Shown one piece after another: positions 48,361 to 60,802 of a stretch of DNA of 64,000 nucleotides. Position numbers and translations under genes: made by a program. The notes below the pieces were generated by a model that saw only the letters and a program-made list of their open reading frames with translations, was not told where the DNA came from and made no database searches. Every line of letters starts with the position of its first letter. Within the stretch, counting starts at the first letter, position 1. The stretch comes from Oasisia sp. SBJ-2009 (lineage: Eukaryota; Annelida; Polychaeta; Sabellida; Siboglinidae): assembly GCA_964017155.1 (NCBI GenBank), contig OZ024856.1, positions 6,279,313 to 6,343,312 of the forward strand, written 5' to 3'.

Positions 48361-48797
48361 ATGGCTGCTAGACCAGCAGCACCAGTACAAATTCTGCCTC
48401 CCACCGCGGTTCTTGTTCCAGCGGCGGTTGTGCAAGAGAAACTCGGCCCGGTCGAATTGCGTTTGATGCTTCATGACGACGTGCATGCACAGATCGAATG
48501 GCTTGCCCACGAGGATTGTTGAAGAACAGTTTTGACTGCCCTCATTGTGCAATTCCGTACAGATTCATCACCCAACATGATTCCCAGGACGGATGGCGGT
48601 GGAAATGTCACCAGAGGCACAGAGTGCGGGAAGGTTCATTTTTCAAGAGCAAGGTTCCTCTAGGGAAACTGAATTGGTTCTTATTTTCATGGGCCACTGA
48701 AATCCTGTTACATCATCTCACCTGGCAACTGACGCTGTCACCAAGAACTGCCATGGACTGGGGTAATTTCTACACAATTGCTTTATTGACTGATTGA
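48361..48797 (+). pseudogene. Merlin transposase N-terminal fragment, best readable copy type
   Basis: ATG 48361 opens MAARPAAPVQ to HAQIEWLAHEDC (stop 48520-48522). After a one-base shift it continues LLKNSFDCPHC, then DGWRWKCHQRHRVREGSFFK, then KLNWFLFSWA and TAMDWGNFY. The zinc ribbon (CPHC...CH), the R-x-GSFF block and the DW helix are the Merlin/IS1595-type N-terminal domain. The same shift is present in every monomer, so the amplified founder was already dead. Copies with a readable second frame: 49926-50383, 56187-56623, 59308-59765. Others have TAG after WKCH (46776, 51481, 53066, 54630, 57751, 60863, 62448). The DDE domain is absent from the monomer. Confidence 0.65.
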
Positions 48798-49033
48798 CTG
48801 AAACAATTTTGAATATAAATACATGACGGATACATACAAATCAGGATAGACAATCAACAATAAGCAGGAAAGAAGCAAACTGTTTATAATTCCTTTTCTT
48901 AATTAACAACAAAACATGTATGCTACTCTATGGCAATTATACTGATGCGAGCATACCAGAGCTAATCAAATAAGTGTCATAAAAAACATGATGATACATT
49001 TTGTCAATTAGCTATTAACTATGCTATTCACAA

Positions 49034-49261
49034 TTATTCATACATACTATTATACTGAATTATACCACTGTGTTTCTTGTTAATAATGTTCTCCAGATGT
49101 AGGGTTTCATTGCCTTTTTTGAATATATCCATAGACATACAATTGTCAATATGATTCTTCATAATAACTGTATTCCATAGTTTTGGAAGAACATAGGTGA
49201 CTGTGTTTTGTTTGGTATTGGTTTTGCAATGTGGTATTTTGTAAGCAATCTGTTGTCTCAT
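49034..49261 (-). mobile_element. Antisense LINE ORF2 C-terminal fragment inside the monomer (representative)
   Basis: The minus strand reads HNYNMRQQIAYKIPHCKTNT, KLWNTVI, DNCMSMDIFKKGNETLHLEN and a short tail to a stop. HNYN-R...KLWN...FKK is the usual end of Jockey/CR1-like LINE ORF2 proteins. Equivalent copies: 47469-47696, 52174-52401, 53738-53965, 55295-55522, 56859-57086, 58416-58643, 61556-61783, 63115-63342. Frameshifted versions: 45908-46096, 50616-50804, 59998-60186. The AT-rich stretch between it and the Merlin piece would be its 3' UTR. Confidence 0.65.
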
Positions 49262-50967
49262 ATTGTAGTTGTGTGAGGGTGTGTGTTTTCATAAGAGACA
49301 TCTGTTCGGCTAAACCCGCGACTGCTGGGCGGTTTCGACAACGCAAGCAAGAGCCGACGATTCACCTTAGTCCAGAAGCGAACGTTCCTTGACGTGGTGC
49401 GGCAGCTACAGATGACAAACCCTGCCTCACCTGGTAAGTACGACCGTAATCGAGCGTGCTACATGTGTCTAAGAATCTTACGATCATATATTCCGGACAC
49501 ATTGTTGTCAAAAGTATATTTGTGACTCGTGTCTAATTTTAGTATGCGTACAGTACTTATACAAACGATATACTCAGCAAAATAAAACTTGCTGCACGTC
49601 CGCTCTCCCGCTGCGCCTTTTTTGTCCAGGGCGGGATGAGCTATTTAGCCACTATGATCCCGCGCTACGGTTCGTGCTAGACGTCTGCAACCTTCTGCAC
49701 CAGCCAAAGGTAAACCACTCAGTCCACCACAAGATGTATAGAGACCGTTCAGAGTTTATGGTTAGCCATCCGGAGGACTACCAATTGACGGCAGAACACC
49801 ACAACACCTTACTGACAGCAAAATGCGGGTTGAGCTGAGGCGGAAGAAAACTACAGATGAGATAAGGCAAGCCGTTGAACAACTTCATTGACACACACAC
49901 AAGCGAAAAGACACGGATTAATACAATGGCTGCTAGACCAGCAGCACCAGTACAAATTCTGCCTCCCACCGCGGTTCTTGTTCCAGCGGCGGTTGTGCAA
50001 GAGAAACTCGGCCCGGTCGAATTGCGTTTGATGCTTCATGACGACGTGCATGCACAGATCGAATGGCTTGCCCACGAGGATTGTTGAAGAACAGTTTTGA
50101 CTGCCCTCATTGTGCAATTCCGTACAGATTCATCACCCAACATGACTCCCAGGACGGATGGCGGTGGAAATGTCACCAGAGGCACAGAGTGCGGGAAGGT
50201 TCATTTTTCAAGAGCAAGGTTCCTCTAGGGAAATTGATTTGGTTCTTATTTTCATGGGCCACTGAAATCCTGTTACATCATGTCACCTGGCAACTGACGC
50301 TGTCACCAAGAACTGCCATGGACTGGGGTAATTTCTACACAATTGCTTTATTGACTGAAACAATTTTGAATATAAATACATGACGGATACATACAAATCA
50401 GGATAGACAATCAACAATAAGCAGGAAAGAAGCAAACTGTTTATAATTCCTTTTCTTAATTAACAACAAAACATGTATGCCACCCTGTGGCAATTATACT
50501 GATGCGAGCATACCAGAGTTAATCAAATAAATGTAATAAAAACATGATGATACATTTTGTCAATTAGCTATTAACTATGCTATTCACAATTATTCATACA
50601 TACTATTATACTGAATTATACCACTGTGTTTCTTGTTAATAATGTTCTCCAGATGTAGTGTTTCATTGCCTTTTTTGAATATATCATAGACATACAATTG
50701 TCAATATGATTCTTCATAATAACTGTATTCCATAGTTTTGGACGAACATAGGTGAGTGTGTTCTGTTTGGTATTGGTTTTTGCAATGTGGTATTTTGTAA
50801 GCAATCTGTTGTCTCATATTGTAGTTGTGTGAGGGTGTGTGTTTTCATACGAGACATCTGTTCGGCTAAACCCGCGACTGCTGGGCGGTTTCGACAACGC
50901 AAGCAAGAGCCGACGATTCACCTTAGTCCAGAAGCGAACGTTCCTTGACGTGGTGCGGCAGCTACAG

Positions 50968-51420
50968 ATGACAAACCCTGCCTCACCTGGAAAGTACGAC
51001 CGTAAGCGAGCGTGCTACATGTGTCTAGAATCTTACGATCATATATTCCCGACACATTGCTGTCAAAGGTATATTTGTGACTCGTGTCTAATTTTAGTAT
51101 GCGTACAGTACTTATACAAACGATATACTCAGCACAATAAAACTTGCTGCACGTCCGCTCTCCCGCTGCGCCTTTTTTGTCCAGGGCGGGATGAGCTATT
51201 TAGCCACTATGATCCCGCGCTACGGTTCGTGCTAGACGTCTGCAACCTTCTGCACCAGCCAAAGGTAAACCACCCAGTCCACCACAAGATGTATAGAGAC
51301 CGTTCAGAGTTTATGGTTAGCCATCCGGAGGACTACCAATTGACGGCAGAACACCACAACACCTTACTGACAGCAAAATGCGGGTTGAGCTTAGGCGGAA
51401 GAAAACTACAGATGAGATAA
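50968..51420 (+). CDS. Cysteine-rich ORF, intact in monomer 4
   Basis: Same 150-residue ORF as at 46263-46715 with two or three substitutions. The donor-like word is CACCTGGAAAGTA here, so a splice at this point is not possible in this copy. Confidence 0.4.
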   Translation: MTNPASPGKYDRKRACYMCLESYDHIFPTHCCQRYICDSCLILVCVQYLYKRYTQHNKTCCTSALPLRLFCPGRDELFSHYDPALRFVLDVCNLLHQPKVNHPVHHKMYRDRSEFMVSHPEDYQLTAEHHNTLLTAKCGLSLGGRKLQMR

Positions 51421-54400
51421 GGCAAGCCGTTGAACAACTTCATTGACACACACACAAGCGAAAAGACACAGATTAATACAATGGCTGCTAGACCAGCAGC
51501 ACCAGTACAAAGTCTGCCTCCCACCGCGGTTCTTGTTCCAGCGGCGGTTGTGCAAGAGAAACTCGGCCCGGTCGAATTGCGTTTGATGCTTCATGACGAC
51601 GTGCATGCACAGATCGAATGGCTTGCCCACGAGGATTGTTGAAGAACAGTTTTGACTGCCCTCATTGTGCAATTCCGTACAGATTCATCACCCAACATGA
51701 TTCCCAGGACGGATGGCGGTGGAAATGTCACTAGAGGCACAACGTGCAGGAAGGTTCATTTTTCAAGAGCAAGGTTCCTATTTCAAGAGCAAGGTTCCTA
51801 TAGGGAAATTGATTTGGTTCTTATTTTCATGGGCCACTGAAATCCTGTTACATCATGTCACCTGGCAACTGACGCTGTCACCAAGAACTGCCATGGACTG
51901 GGGTAATTTCTACACAATTGCTTTATTGACTGATTCACTGAAACAATTTTGAATATAAATACATGACGGATACATACAAATCAGGATAGACAATCAACAA
52001 TAAGCAGGAAAGAAGCAAACTGTTTATAATTCCTTTTCTTAATTAACAACAAAACATGTATGCCACTCTGTGGCAATTATACTGATGCGAGCATACCAGA
52101 GCTAAACAAATAAGTGTCATAAAAAACATGATGATACATTTTGTCAATTAGCTATTAACTATGCTATTCACAATTATTCATACATACTATTATACTGAAT
52201 TATACCACTGTGTTTCTTGTTAATAATGTTCTCCAGATGTAGGGTTTCATTGCCTTTTTTGAATATATCCATAGACATACAATTGTCAATATGATTCTTT
52301 ATAATAACTGTATTCCATAGTTTTGGACGAACATAGGTGAGTGTGTTTTGTTTGGTATTGGTTTTGCAATGTGGTATTTTGTAAGCAATCTGTTGTCTCA
52401 TATTGTAGTTGTGTAAGGGTGTGTGTTTTCATAAGAGACATCTGTTCGGCTAAACCCGCGACTGCTGGGCGGTTTCGACAACGCAAGCAAGAGCCGACGA
52501 TTCACCTTAGTCCAGAAGCGAACGTTCCTTGACGTGGTGCGGCAGCTACAGATGACCAACCCTGCCTCACCTGGTAAGTACGACCGTAAGCGAGCGTGCT
52601 ACATGTGTCTAAGAATCTTACGATCATATATTCCGGACACATTGTTGTCAAAAGTATATTTGTGACTCGTGTCTAATTTTAGTATGCGTACAGTACTTAT
52701 ACAAACGATATACTCAGCAAAATAAAATTTGCTGCACGTCCGTTCTCCCGCTGCGCCTTTTTTGTCCAGGGCGGGATGAGCTATTTAGCCACTATGATCC
52801 CGCGCTACGGTTCGTGCTAGACGTCTGCAACCTTCTGCACCAGCCAAAGGTAAACCACTCAGTCCACCACAAGATGTATAGAGACCGTTCAGAGTTGATG
52901 GTTAGCCATCCGGAGGACTACCAATTGACGGCAGAACACCACAACACCTTACTGACAGCAAAATGCGGGTTGAGCTGAGGCGGAAGAAAACTACAGATGA
53001 GATAAGACAAGCCGTTGAACAACTTCATTGACACACACACAAGCGAAAAGACACGGATTAATACAATGGCTGCTAGACCAGCAGCACCAGTACAAATTCT
53101 GCCTCCCACCGCGGTTCTTGTTCCAGCGGCGGTTGTGCAAGAGAAACTCGGCCCGGTCGAATTGCGTTTGATGCTTCATGACGACGTGCATGCACAGATC
53201 GAATGGCTTGCCCACGAGGATTGTTGAAGAACAGTTTTGACTGCCCTCATTGTGCAATTCCGTACAGATTCATCACCCAACATGATTCCCAGGACGGATG
53301 GCGGTGGAAATGTCACTAGAGGCACAACGTGCAGGAAGGTTCATTTTTCAAGAGCAAGGTTCCTATAGGGAAATTGATTTGGTTCTTGTTTTCATGGGCC
53401 ACTGAAATCCTGTTACATCATGTCACCTGGCAACTGACGCTGTCACCAAGAACTGCCATGGACTGGGGTAATTTCTACACAATTGCTTTATTGACTGATT
53501 GACTGAAACAATTTTGAATATAAATACATGACGGATACATACAAATCAGGATAGACAATCAACAATAAGCAGGAAAGAAGCAAACTGTTTATAATTCCTT
53601 TTCTTAATTAACAACAAAACATGTATGCCACCCTGTGGCAATTATACTGATGCGAGCATACCAGAGTTAATCAAATAAATGTCATAAAAACATGATTATA
53701 CATTTTGTCAATTAGCTATTAACTATGCTGTTCACAATTATTCATACATACTATTATACTGAATTATACCACTGTGTTTCTTGTTAATAATGTTCTCCAG
53801 ATGTAGGGTTTCATTGCCTTTTTTGAATATATCCATAGACATACAATTGCCAATATGATTCTTTATAATAACTGTATTCCATAGTTTTGGACGAACATAG
53901 GTGACTGTGTTTTGTTTGGTATTGGTTTTGCAATGTGGTATTTTGTAAGCAATCTGTTGTCTCATATTGTAGTTGTGTAAGGGTGTGTGTTTTCATAAGA
54001 GACATCTGTTCGGCTAAACCCGCGACTGCTGGGCGGTTTCGACAACGCAAGCAAGAGCCGACGATTCACCTTTGTCCAGAAGCGAACGTTCCTTGACGTG
54101 GTGCGGCAGCTACAGATGACCAACCCTGCCTCACCTGGTAAGTACGACCGTAAGCGAGCGTGCTACATGTGTCTAAGAATCTTACGATCATATATTCCGG
54201 ACACATTGTTGTCAAAAGTATATTTGTGACTCGTGTCTAATTTTAGTATGCGTACAGTACTTATACAAACGATATACTCAGCAAAATAAAACTTGCTGCA
54301 CGTCCGCTCTCCCGCTGCGCCTTTTTTGTCCAGGGCGGGATGAGCTATTTAGCCACTATGATCCCGCGCTACGGTTCGTGCTAGACGTCTGCAACCTTCT

Positions 54401-57400
54401 GCACCAGCCAAAGGTAAACCACTCAGTCCACCACAAGATGTATAGAGACCGTTCAGAGTTTATGGTTAGCCATCCGGAGGACTACCAATTGACGGCAGAA
54501 CACCACAACACCTTACTGACAGCAAAATGCGGGTTGAGCTGAGGCGGAAGAAAACTACAGATGAGATAAGACAAGCCGTTGAACAACTTCATTGACACAC
54601 ACACAAGCGAAAAGACACGGATTAATACAATGGCTGCTAGACCAGCAGCACCAGTACAAATTCTGCCTCCCACCGCGGTTCTTGTTCCAGCGGCTGTTGT
54701 GCAAGAGAAACTCGGCCCGGTCGAATTGCGTTTGATGCTTCATGACGACGTGCATGCACAGATCGAATGGCTTGCCCACGAGGATTGTTGAAGAACAGTT
54801 TTGACTGCCCTCATTGTGCAATTCCGTACAGATTCATCATGATTCCCAGGACGGATGGCGGTGGAAATGTCACTAGAGGCACAACGTGCAGGAAGGTTCA
54901 TTTTTCAAGAGCAAGGTTCCTATAGGGAAATTGACTTGGTTCTTATTTTCATGGGCCACTGAAATCCTGTTACATCATGTCACCTGGCAACTGACGCTGT
55001 CACCAAGAACTACCATGGACTGGGGTAATTTCTACACAATTGCTTTATTGACTGATTGACTGAAACAATTTTGAATATAAATACATGACGGATACATACA
55101 AATCAGGATAGACAATCAACAATATGCAGGAAAGAAGCAAACTGTTTATAATTCCTTTTCTTAATTAACAACAAAACATGTATGCCACCCTGTGGCAATT
55201 ATACTGATGCGAGCATACCAGAGTTAATCAAATAAATGTCATAAAAACATGATGATACATTTTGTCAATTAGCTATTAACTATGCTGTTCACAATTATTC
55301 ATACATACTATCATACTGAATTATACCACTGTGTTTCTTGTTAATAATGTTCTCCAGATGTAGGGTTTCATTGCCTTTTTTGAATATATCCATAGACATA
55401 CAATTGTCAATATGATTCTTTATAATAACTGTATTCCATAGTTTTGGACGAACATAGGTGACTGTGTTTTGTTTGGTATTGGTTTTGCAATGTGGTATTT
55501 TGTAAGCAATCTGTTGTCTCATATTGTAGTTGTGTAAGGGTGTGTGTTTTCATAAGAGACATCTGTTCGGCTAAACCCGCGACTGCTGGGCGGTTTCGAC
55601 AACGCAAGCAAGAGCCGACGATTCACCTTAGTCCAGAAGCGAACGTTCCTTGACGTGGTGCGGCAGCTACAGATGACCAACCCTGCCTCACCTGGTAAGT
55701 ACGACCGTAAGCGAGCGTGCTACATGTGTCTAAGAATCTTACGATCATATATTCCGGACACATTGTTGTCAAAAGTATATTTGTGACTCGTGTCTAATTT
55801 TAGTATGCGTACAGTACTTATACAAACGATATACTCAGCAAAATAAAACTTGCTGCACGTCCGTTCTCCCGCTGCGCCTTTTTTGTCCAGGGCGGGATGA
55901 GCTATTTAGCCACTATGATCCCGCGCTACGGTTCGTGCTAGACGTCTGCAACCTTCTGCACCAGCCAAAGGTAAACCACTCAGTCCACCACAAGATGTAT
56001 AGAGACCGTTCAGAGTTGATGGTTAGCCATCCGGAGGACTACCAATTGACTGCAGAACACCACAACACCTTACTGACAGCAAAATGCGGGTTGAGCTGAG
56101 GCGGAAGAAAACTACAGATGAGATAAGACAAGCCGTTGAACAACTTCATTGACACACACACAAGCGAAAAGACACGGATTAATACAATGGCTGCTAGACC
56201 AGCAGCACCAGTACAAATTCTGCCTCCCACCGCGGTTCTTGTTCCAGCGGCGGTTGTGCAAGAGAAACTCGGCCCGGTCGAATTGCGTTGGATGCTTCAT
56301 GACGACGTGCATGCACAGATCGAATGGCTTGCCCACGAGGATTGTTGAAGAACAGTTTTGACTGCCCTCATTGTGCAATTCCGTACAGATTCATCACCCA
56401 ACATGATTCCCAGGACGGATGGCGGTGGAAATGTCACCAGAGGCACAGAGTGCGGGAAGGTTCATTTTTCAAGAGCAAGGTTCCTCTAGGTAAATTGATT
56501 TGGTTCTTATTTTCATGGGCCACTGAAATCCTGTTACATCATGTCACCTGGCAACTGACGCTGTCACCAAGAACTGCCATGGACTGGGGTAATTTCTACA
56601 CAATTGCTTTATTGACTGATTGACTGAAACAATTTTGAATATAAATACATGACGGATACATACAAATCAGGATAGACAATCAACAATAAGCAGGAAAGAA
56701 GCAAACTGTTTATAATTCCTTTTCTTAATTAACAACAAAACATGTATGCCACCCTGTGGCAATTATACTGATGCGAGCATACCAGAGTTAATCAAATAAA
56801 TGTCATAAAAACATGATTATACATTTTGTCAATTAGCTATTAACTATGCTGTTCACAATTATTCATACATACTATTATACTGAATTATACCACTGTGTTT
56901 CTTGTTAATAATGTTCTCCAGATGTAGGGTTTCATTGCCTTTTTTGAATATATCCATAGACATACAATTGCCAATATGATTCTTTATAATAACTGTATTC
57001 CATAGTTTTGGACGAACATAGGTGACTGTGTTTTGTTTGGTATTGGTTTTGCAATGTGGTATTTTGTAAGCAATCTGTTGTCTCATATTGTAGTTGTGTA
57101 AGGGTGTGTGTTTTCATAAGAGACATCTGTTCGGCTAAACCCGCGACTGCTGGGCGGTTTCGACAACGCAAGCAAGAGCCGACGATTCACCTTTGTCCAG
57201 AAGCGAACGTTCCTTGACGTGGTGCGGCAGCTACAGATGACCAACCCTGCCTCACCTGGTAAGTACGACCGTAAGCGAGCGTGCTACATGTGTCTAAGAA
57301 TCTTACGATCATATATTCCGGACACATTGTTGTCAAAAGTATATTTGTGACTCGTGTCTAATTTTAGTATGCGTACAGTACTTATACAAACGATATACTC

Positions 57401-60349
57401 AGCAAAATAAAACTTGCTGCACGTCCGCTCTCCCGCTGCGCCTTTTTTGTCCAGGGCGGGATGAGCTATTTAGCCACTATGATCCCGCGCTACGGTTCGT
57501 GCTAGACGTCTGCAACCTTCTGCACCAGCCAAAGGTAAACCACTCAGTCCACCACAAGATGTATAGAGACCGTTCAGAGTTTATGGTTAGCCATCCGGAG
57601 GACTACCAATTGACGGCAGAACACCACAACACCTTACTGACAGCAAAATGCGGGTTGAGCTGAGGCGGAAGAAAACTACAGATGAGATAAGACAAGCCGT
57701 TGAACAACTTCATTGACACACACACAAGCGAAAAGACACGGATTAATACAATGGCTGCTAGACCAGCAGCACCAGTACAAATTCTGCCTCCCACCGCGGT
57801 TCTTGTTCCAGCGGCTGTTGTGCAAGAGAAACTCGGCCCGGTCGAATTGCGTTTGATGCTTCATGACGACGTGCATGCACAGATCGAATGGCTTGCCCAC
57901 GAGGATTGTTGAAGAACAGTTTTGACTGCCCTCATTGTGCAATTCCGTACAGATTCATCATGATTCCCAGGACGGATGGCGGTGGAAATGTCACTAGAGG
58001 CACAACGTGCAGGAAGGTTCATTTTTCAAGAGCAAGGTTCCTATAGGGAAATTGACTTGGTTCTTATTTTCATGGGCCACTGAAATCCTGTTACATCATG
58101 TCACCTGGCAACTGACGCTGTCACCAAGAACTACCATGGACTGGGGTAATTTCTACACAATTGCTTTATTGACTGATTGACTGAAACAATTTTGAATATA
58201 AATACATGACGGATACATACAAATCAGGATAGACAATCAACAATATGCAGGAAAGAAGCAAACTGTTTATAATTCCTTTTCTTAATTAACAACAAAACAT
58301 GTATGCCACCCTGTGGCAATTATACTGATGCGAGCATACCAGAGTTAATCAAATAAATGTCATAAAAACATGATGATACATTTTGTCAATTAGCTATTAA
58401 CTATGCTGTTCACAATTATTCATACATACTATCATACTGAATTATACCACTGTGTTTCTTGTTAATAATGTTCTCCAGATGTAGGGTTTCATTGCCTTTT
58501 TTGAATATATCCATAGACATACAATTGTCAATATGATTCTTTATAATAACTGTATTCCATAGTTTTGGACGAACATAGGTGACTGTGTTTTGTTTGGTAT
58601 TGGTTTTGCAATGTGGTATTTTGTAAGCAATCTGTTGTCTCATATTGTAGTTGTGTAAGGGTGTGTGTTTTCATAAGAGACATCTGTTCGGCTAAACCCG
58701 CGACTGCTGGGCGGTTTCGACAACGCAAGCAAGAGCCGACGATTCACCTTAGTCCAGAAGCGAACGTTCCTTGACGTGGTGCGGCAGCTACAGATGACCA
58801 ACCCTGCCTCACCTGGTAAGTACGACCGTAAGCGAGCGTGCTACATGTGTCTAAGAATCTTACGATCATATATTCCGGACACATTGTTGTCAAAAGTATA
58901 TTTGTGACTCGTGTCTAATTTTAGTATGCGTACAGTACTTATACAAACGATATACTCAGCAAAATAAAACTTGCTGCACGTCCGTTCTCCCGCTGCGCCT
59001 TTTTTGTCCAGGGCGGGATGAGCTATTTAGCCACTATGATCCCGCGCTACGGTTCGTGCTAGACGTCTGCAACCTTCTGCACCAGCCAAAGGTAAACCAC
59101 TCAGTCCACCACAAGATGTATAGAGACCGTTCAGAGTTGATGGTTAGCCATCCGGAGGACTACCAATTGACTGCAGAACACCACAACACCTTACTGACAG
59201 CAAAATGCGGGTTGAGCTGAGGCGGAAGAAAACTACAGATGAGATAAGACAAGCCGTTGAACAACTTCATTGACACACACACAAGCGAAAAGACACGGAT
59301 TAATACAATGGCTGCTAGACCAGCAGCACCAGTACAAATTCTGCCTCCCACCGCGGTTCTTGTTCCAGCGGCGGTTGTGCAAGAGAAACTCGGCCCGGTC
59401 GAATTGCGTTGGATGCTTCATGACGACGTGCATGCACAGATCGAATGGCTTGCCCACGAGGATTGTTGAAGAACAGTTTTGACTGCCCTCATTGTGCAAT
59501 TCCGTACAGATTCATCACCCAACATGATTCCCAGGACGGATGGCGGTGGAAATGTCACCAGAGGCACAGAGTGCGGGAAGGTTCATTTTTCAAGAGCAAG
59601 GTTCCTCTAGGTAAATTGATTTGGTTCTTATTTTCATGGGCCACTGAAATCCTGTTACATCATGTCACCTGGCAACTGACGCTGTCACCAAGAACTGCCA
59701 TGGACTGGGGTAATTTCTACACAATTGCTTTATTGACTGAAACAATTTTGAATATAAATACATGACGGATACATACAAATCAGGATAGACAATCAACAAT
59801 AAGCAGGAAAGAAGCAAACTGTTTATAATTCCTTTTCTTAATTAACAACAAAACATGTATGCCACCCTGTGGCAATTATACTGATGCGAGCATACCAGAG
59901 TTAATCAAATAAATGTCATAAAAACATGATGATACATTTTGTCAATTAGCTATTAACTATGCTATTCACAATTATTCATACATACTATTATACTGAATTA
60001 TACCACTGTGTTTCTTGTTAATAATGTTCTCCAGATGTAGTGTTTCATTGCCTTTTTTGAATATATCATAGACATACAATTATCAATATGATTCTTCATA
60101 ATAACTGTATTCCATAGTTTTGGACGAACATAGGTGAGTGTGTTTTGTTTGGTATTGGTTTTTGCAATGTGGTATTTTGTAAGCAATCTGTTGTCTCATA
60201 TTGTAGTTGTGTGAGGGTGTGTGTTTTCATACGAGACATCTGTTCGGCTAAACCCGCGACTGCTGGGCGGTTTCGACAACGCAAGCAAGAGCCGACGATT
60301 CACCTTAGTCCAGAAGCGAACGTTCCTTGACGTGGTGCGGCAGCTACAG

Positions 60350-60802
60350 ATGACAAACCCTGCCTCACCTGGAAAGTACGACCGTAAGCGAGCGTGGTAC
60401 ATGTGTCTAGAATCTTACGATCATATATTCCCGACACATTGCTGTCAAAGGTATATTTGTGACTCGTGTCTAATTTTAGTATGCGTACAGTACTTATACA
60501 AACGATATACTCAGCACAATAAAACTTGCTGCACGTCCGCTCTCCCGCTGCGCCTTTTTTGTCCAGGGCGGGATGAGCTATTTAGCCACTATGATCCCGC
60601 GCTACGGTTCGTGCTAGACGTCTGCAACCTTCTGCACCAGCCAAAGGTAAACCACTCAGTCCACCACAAGATGTATAGAGACCGTTCAGAGTTAATGGTT
60701 AGCCATCCGGAGGACTACCAATTGACGGCAGAACACCACAACACCTTACTGACAGCAAAATGCGGGTTGAGCTTAGGCGGAAGAAAACTACAGATGAGAT
60801 AA
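60350..60802 (+). CDS. Cysteine-rich ORF, intact in monomer 10
   Basis: Third intact copy. The first cysteine of the CYMC pair is tryptophan (RAWYMC), which would break a zinc site. In the nine other monomers an extra A (TGTCTAAGAATC for TGTCTAGAATC) shifts the frame just after this pair. Confidence 0.4.
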   Translation: MTNPASPGKYDRKRAWYMCLESYDHIFPTHCCQRYICDSCLILVCVQYLYKRYTQHNKTCCTSALPLRLFCPGRDELFSHYDPALRFVLDVCNLLHQPKVNHSVHHKMYRDRSELMVSHPEDYQLTAEHHNTLLTAKCGLSLGGRKLQMR

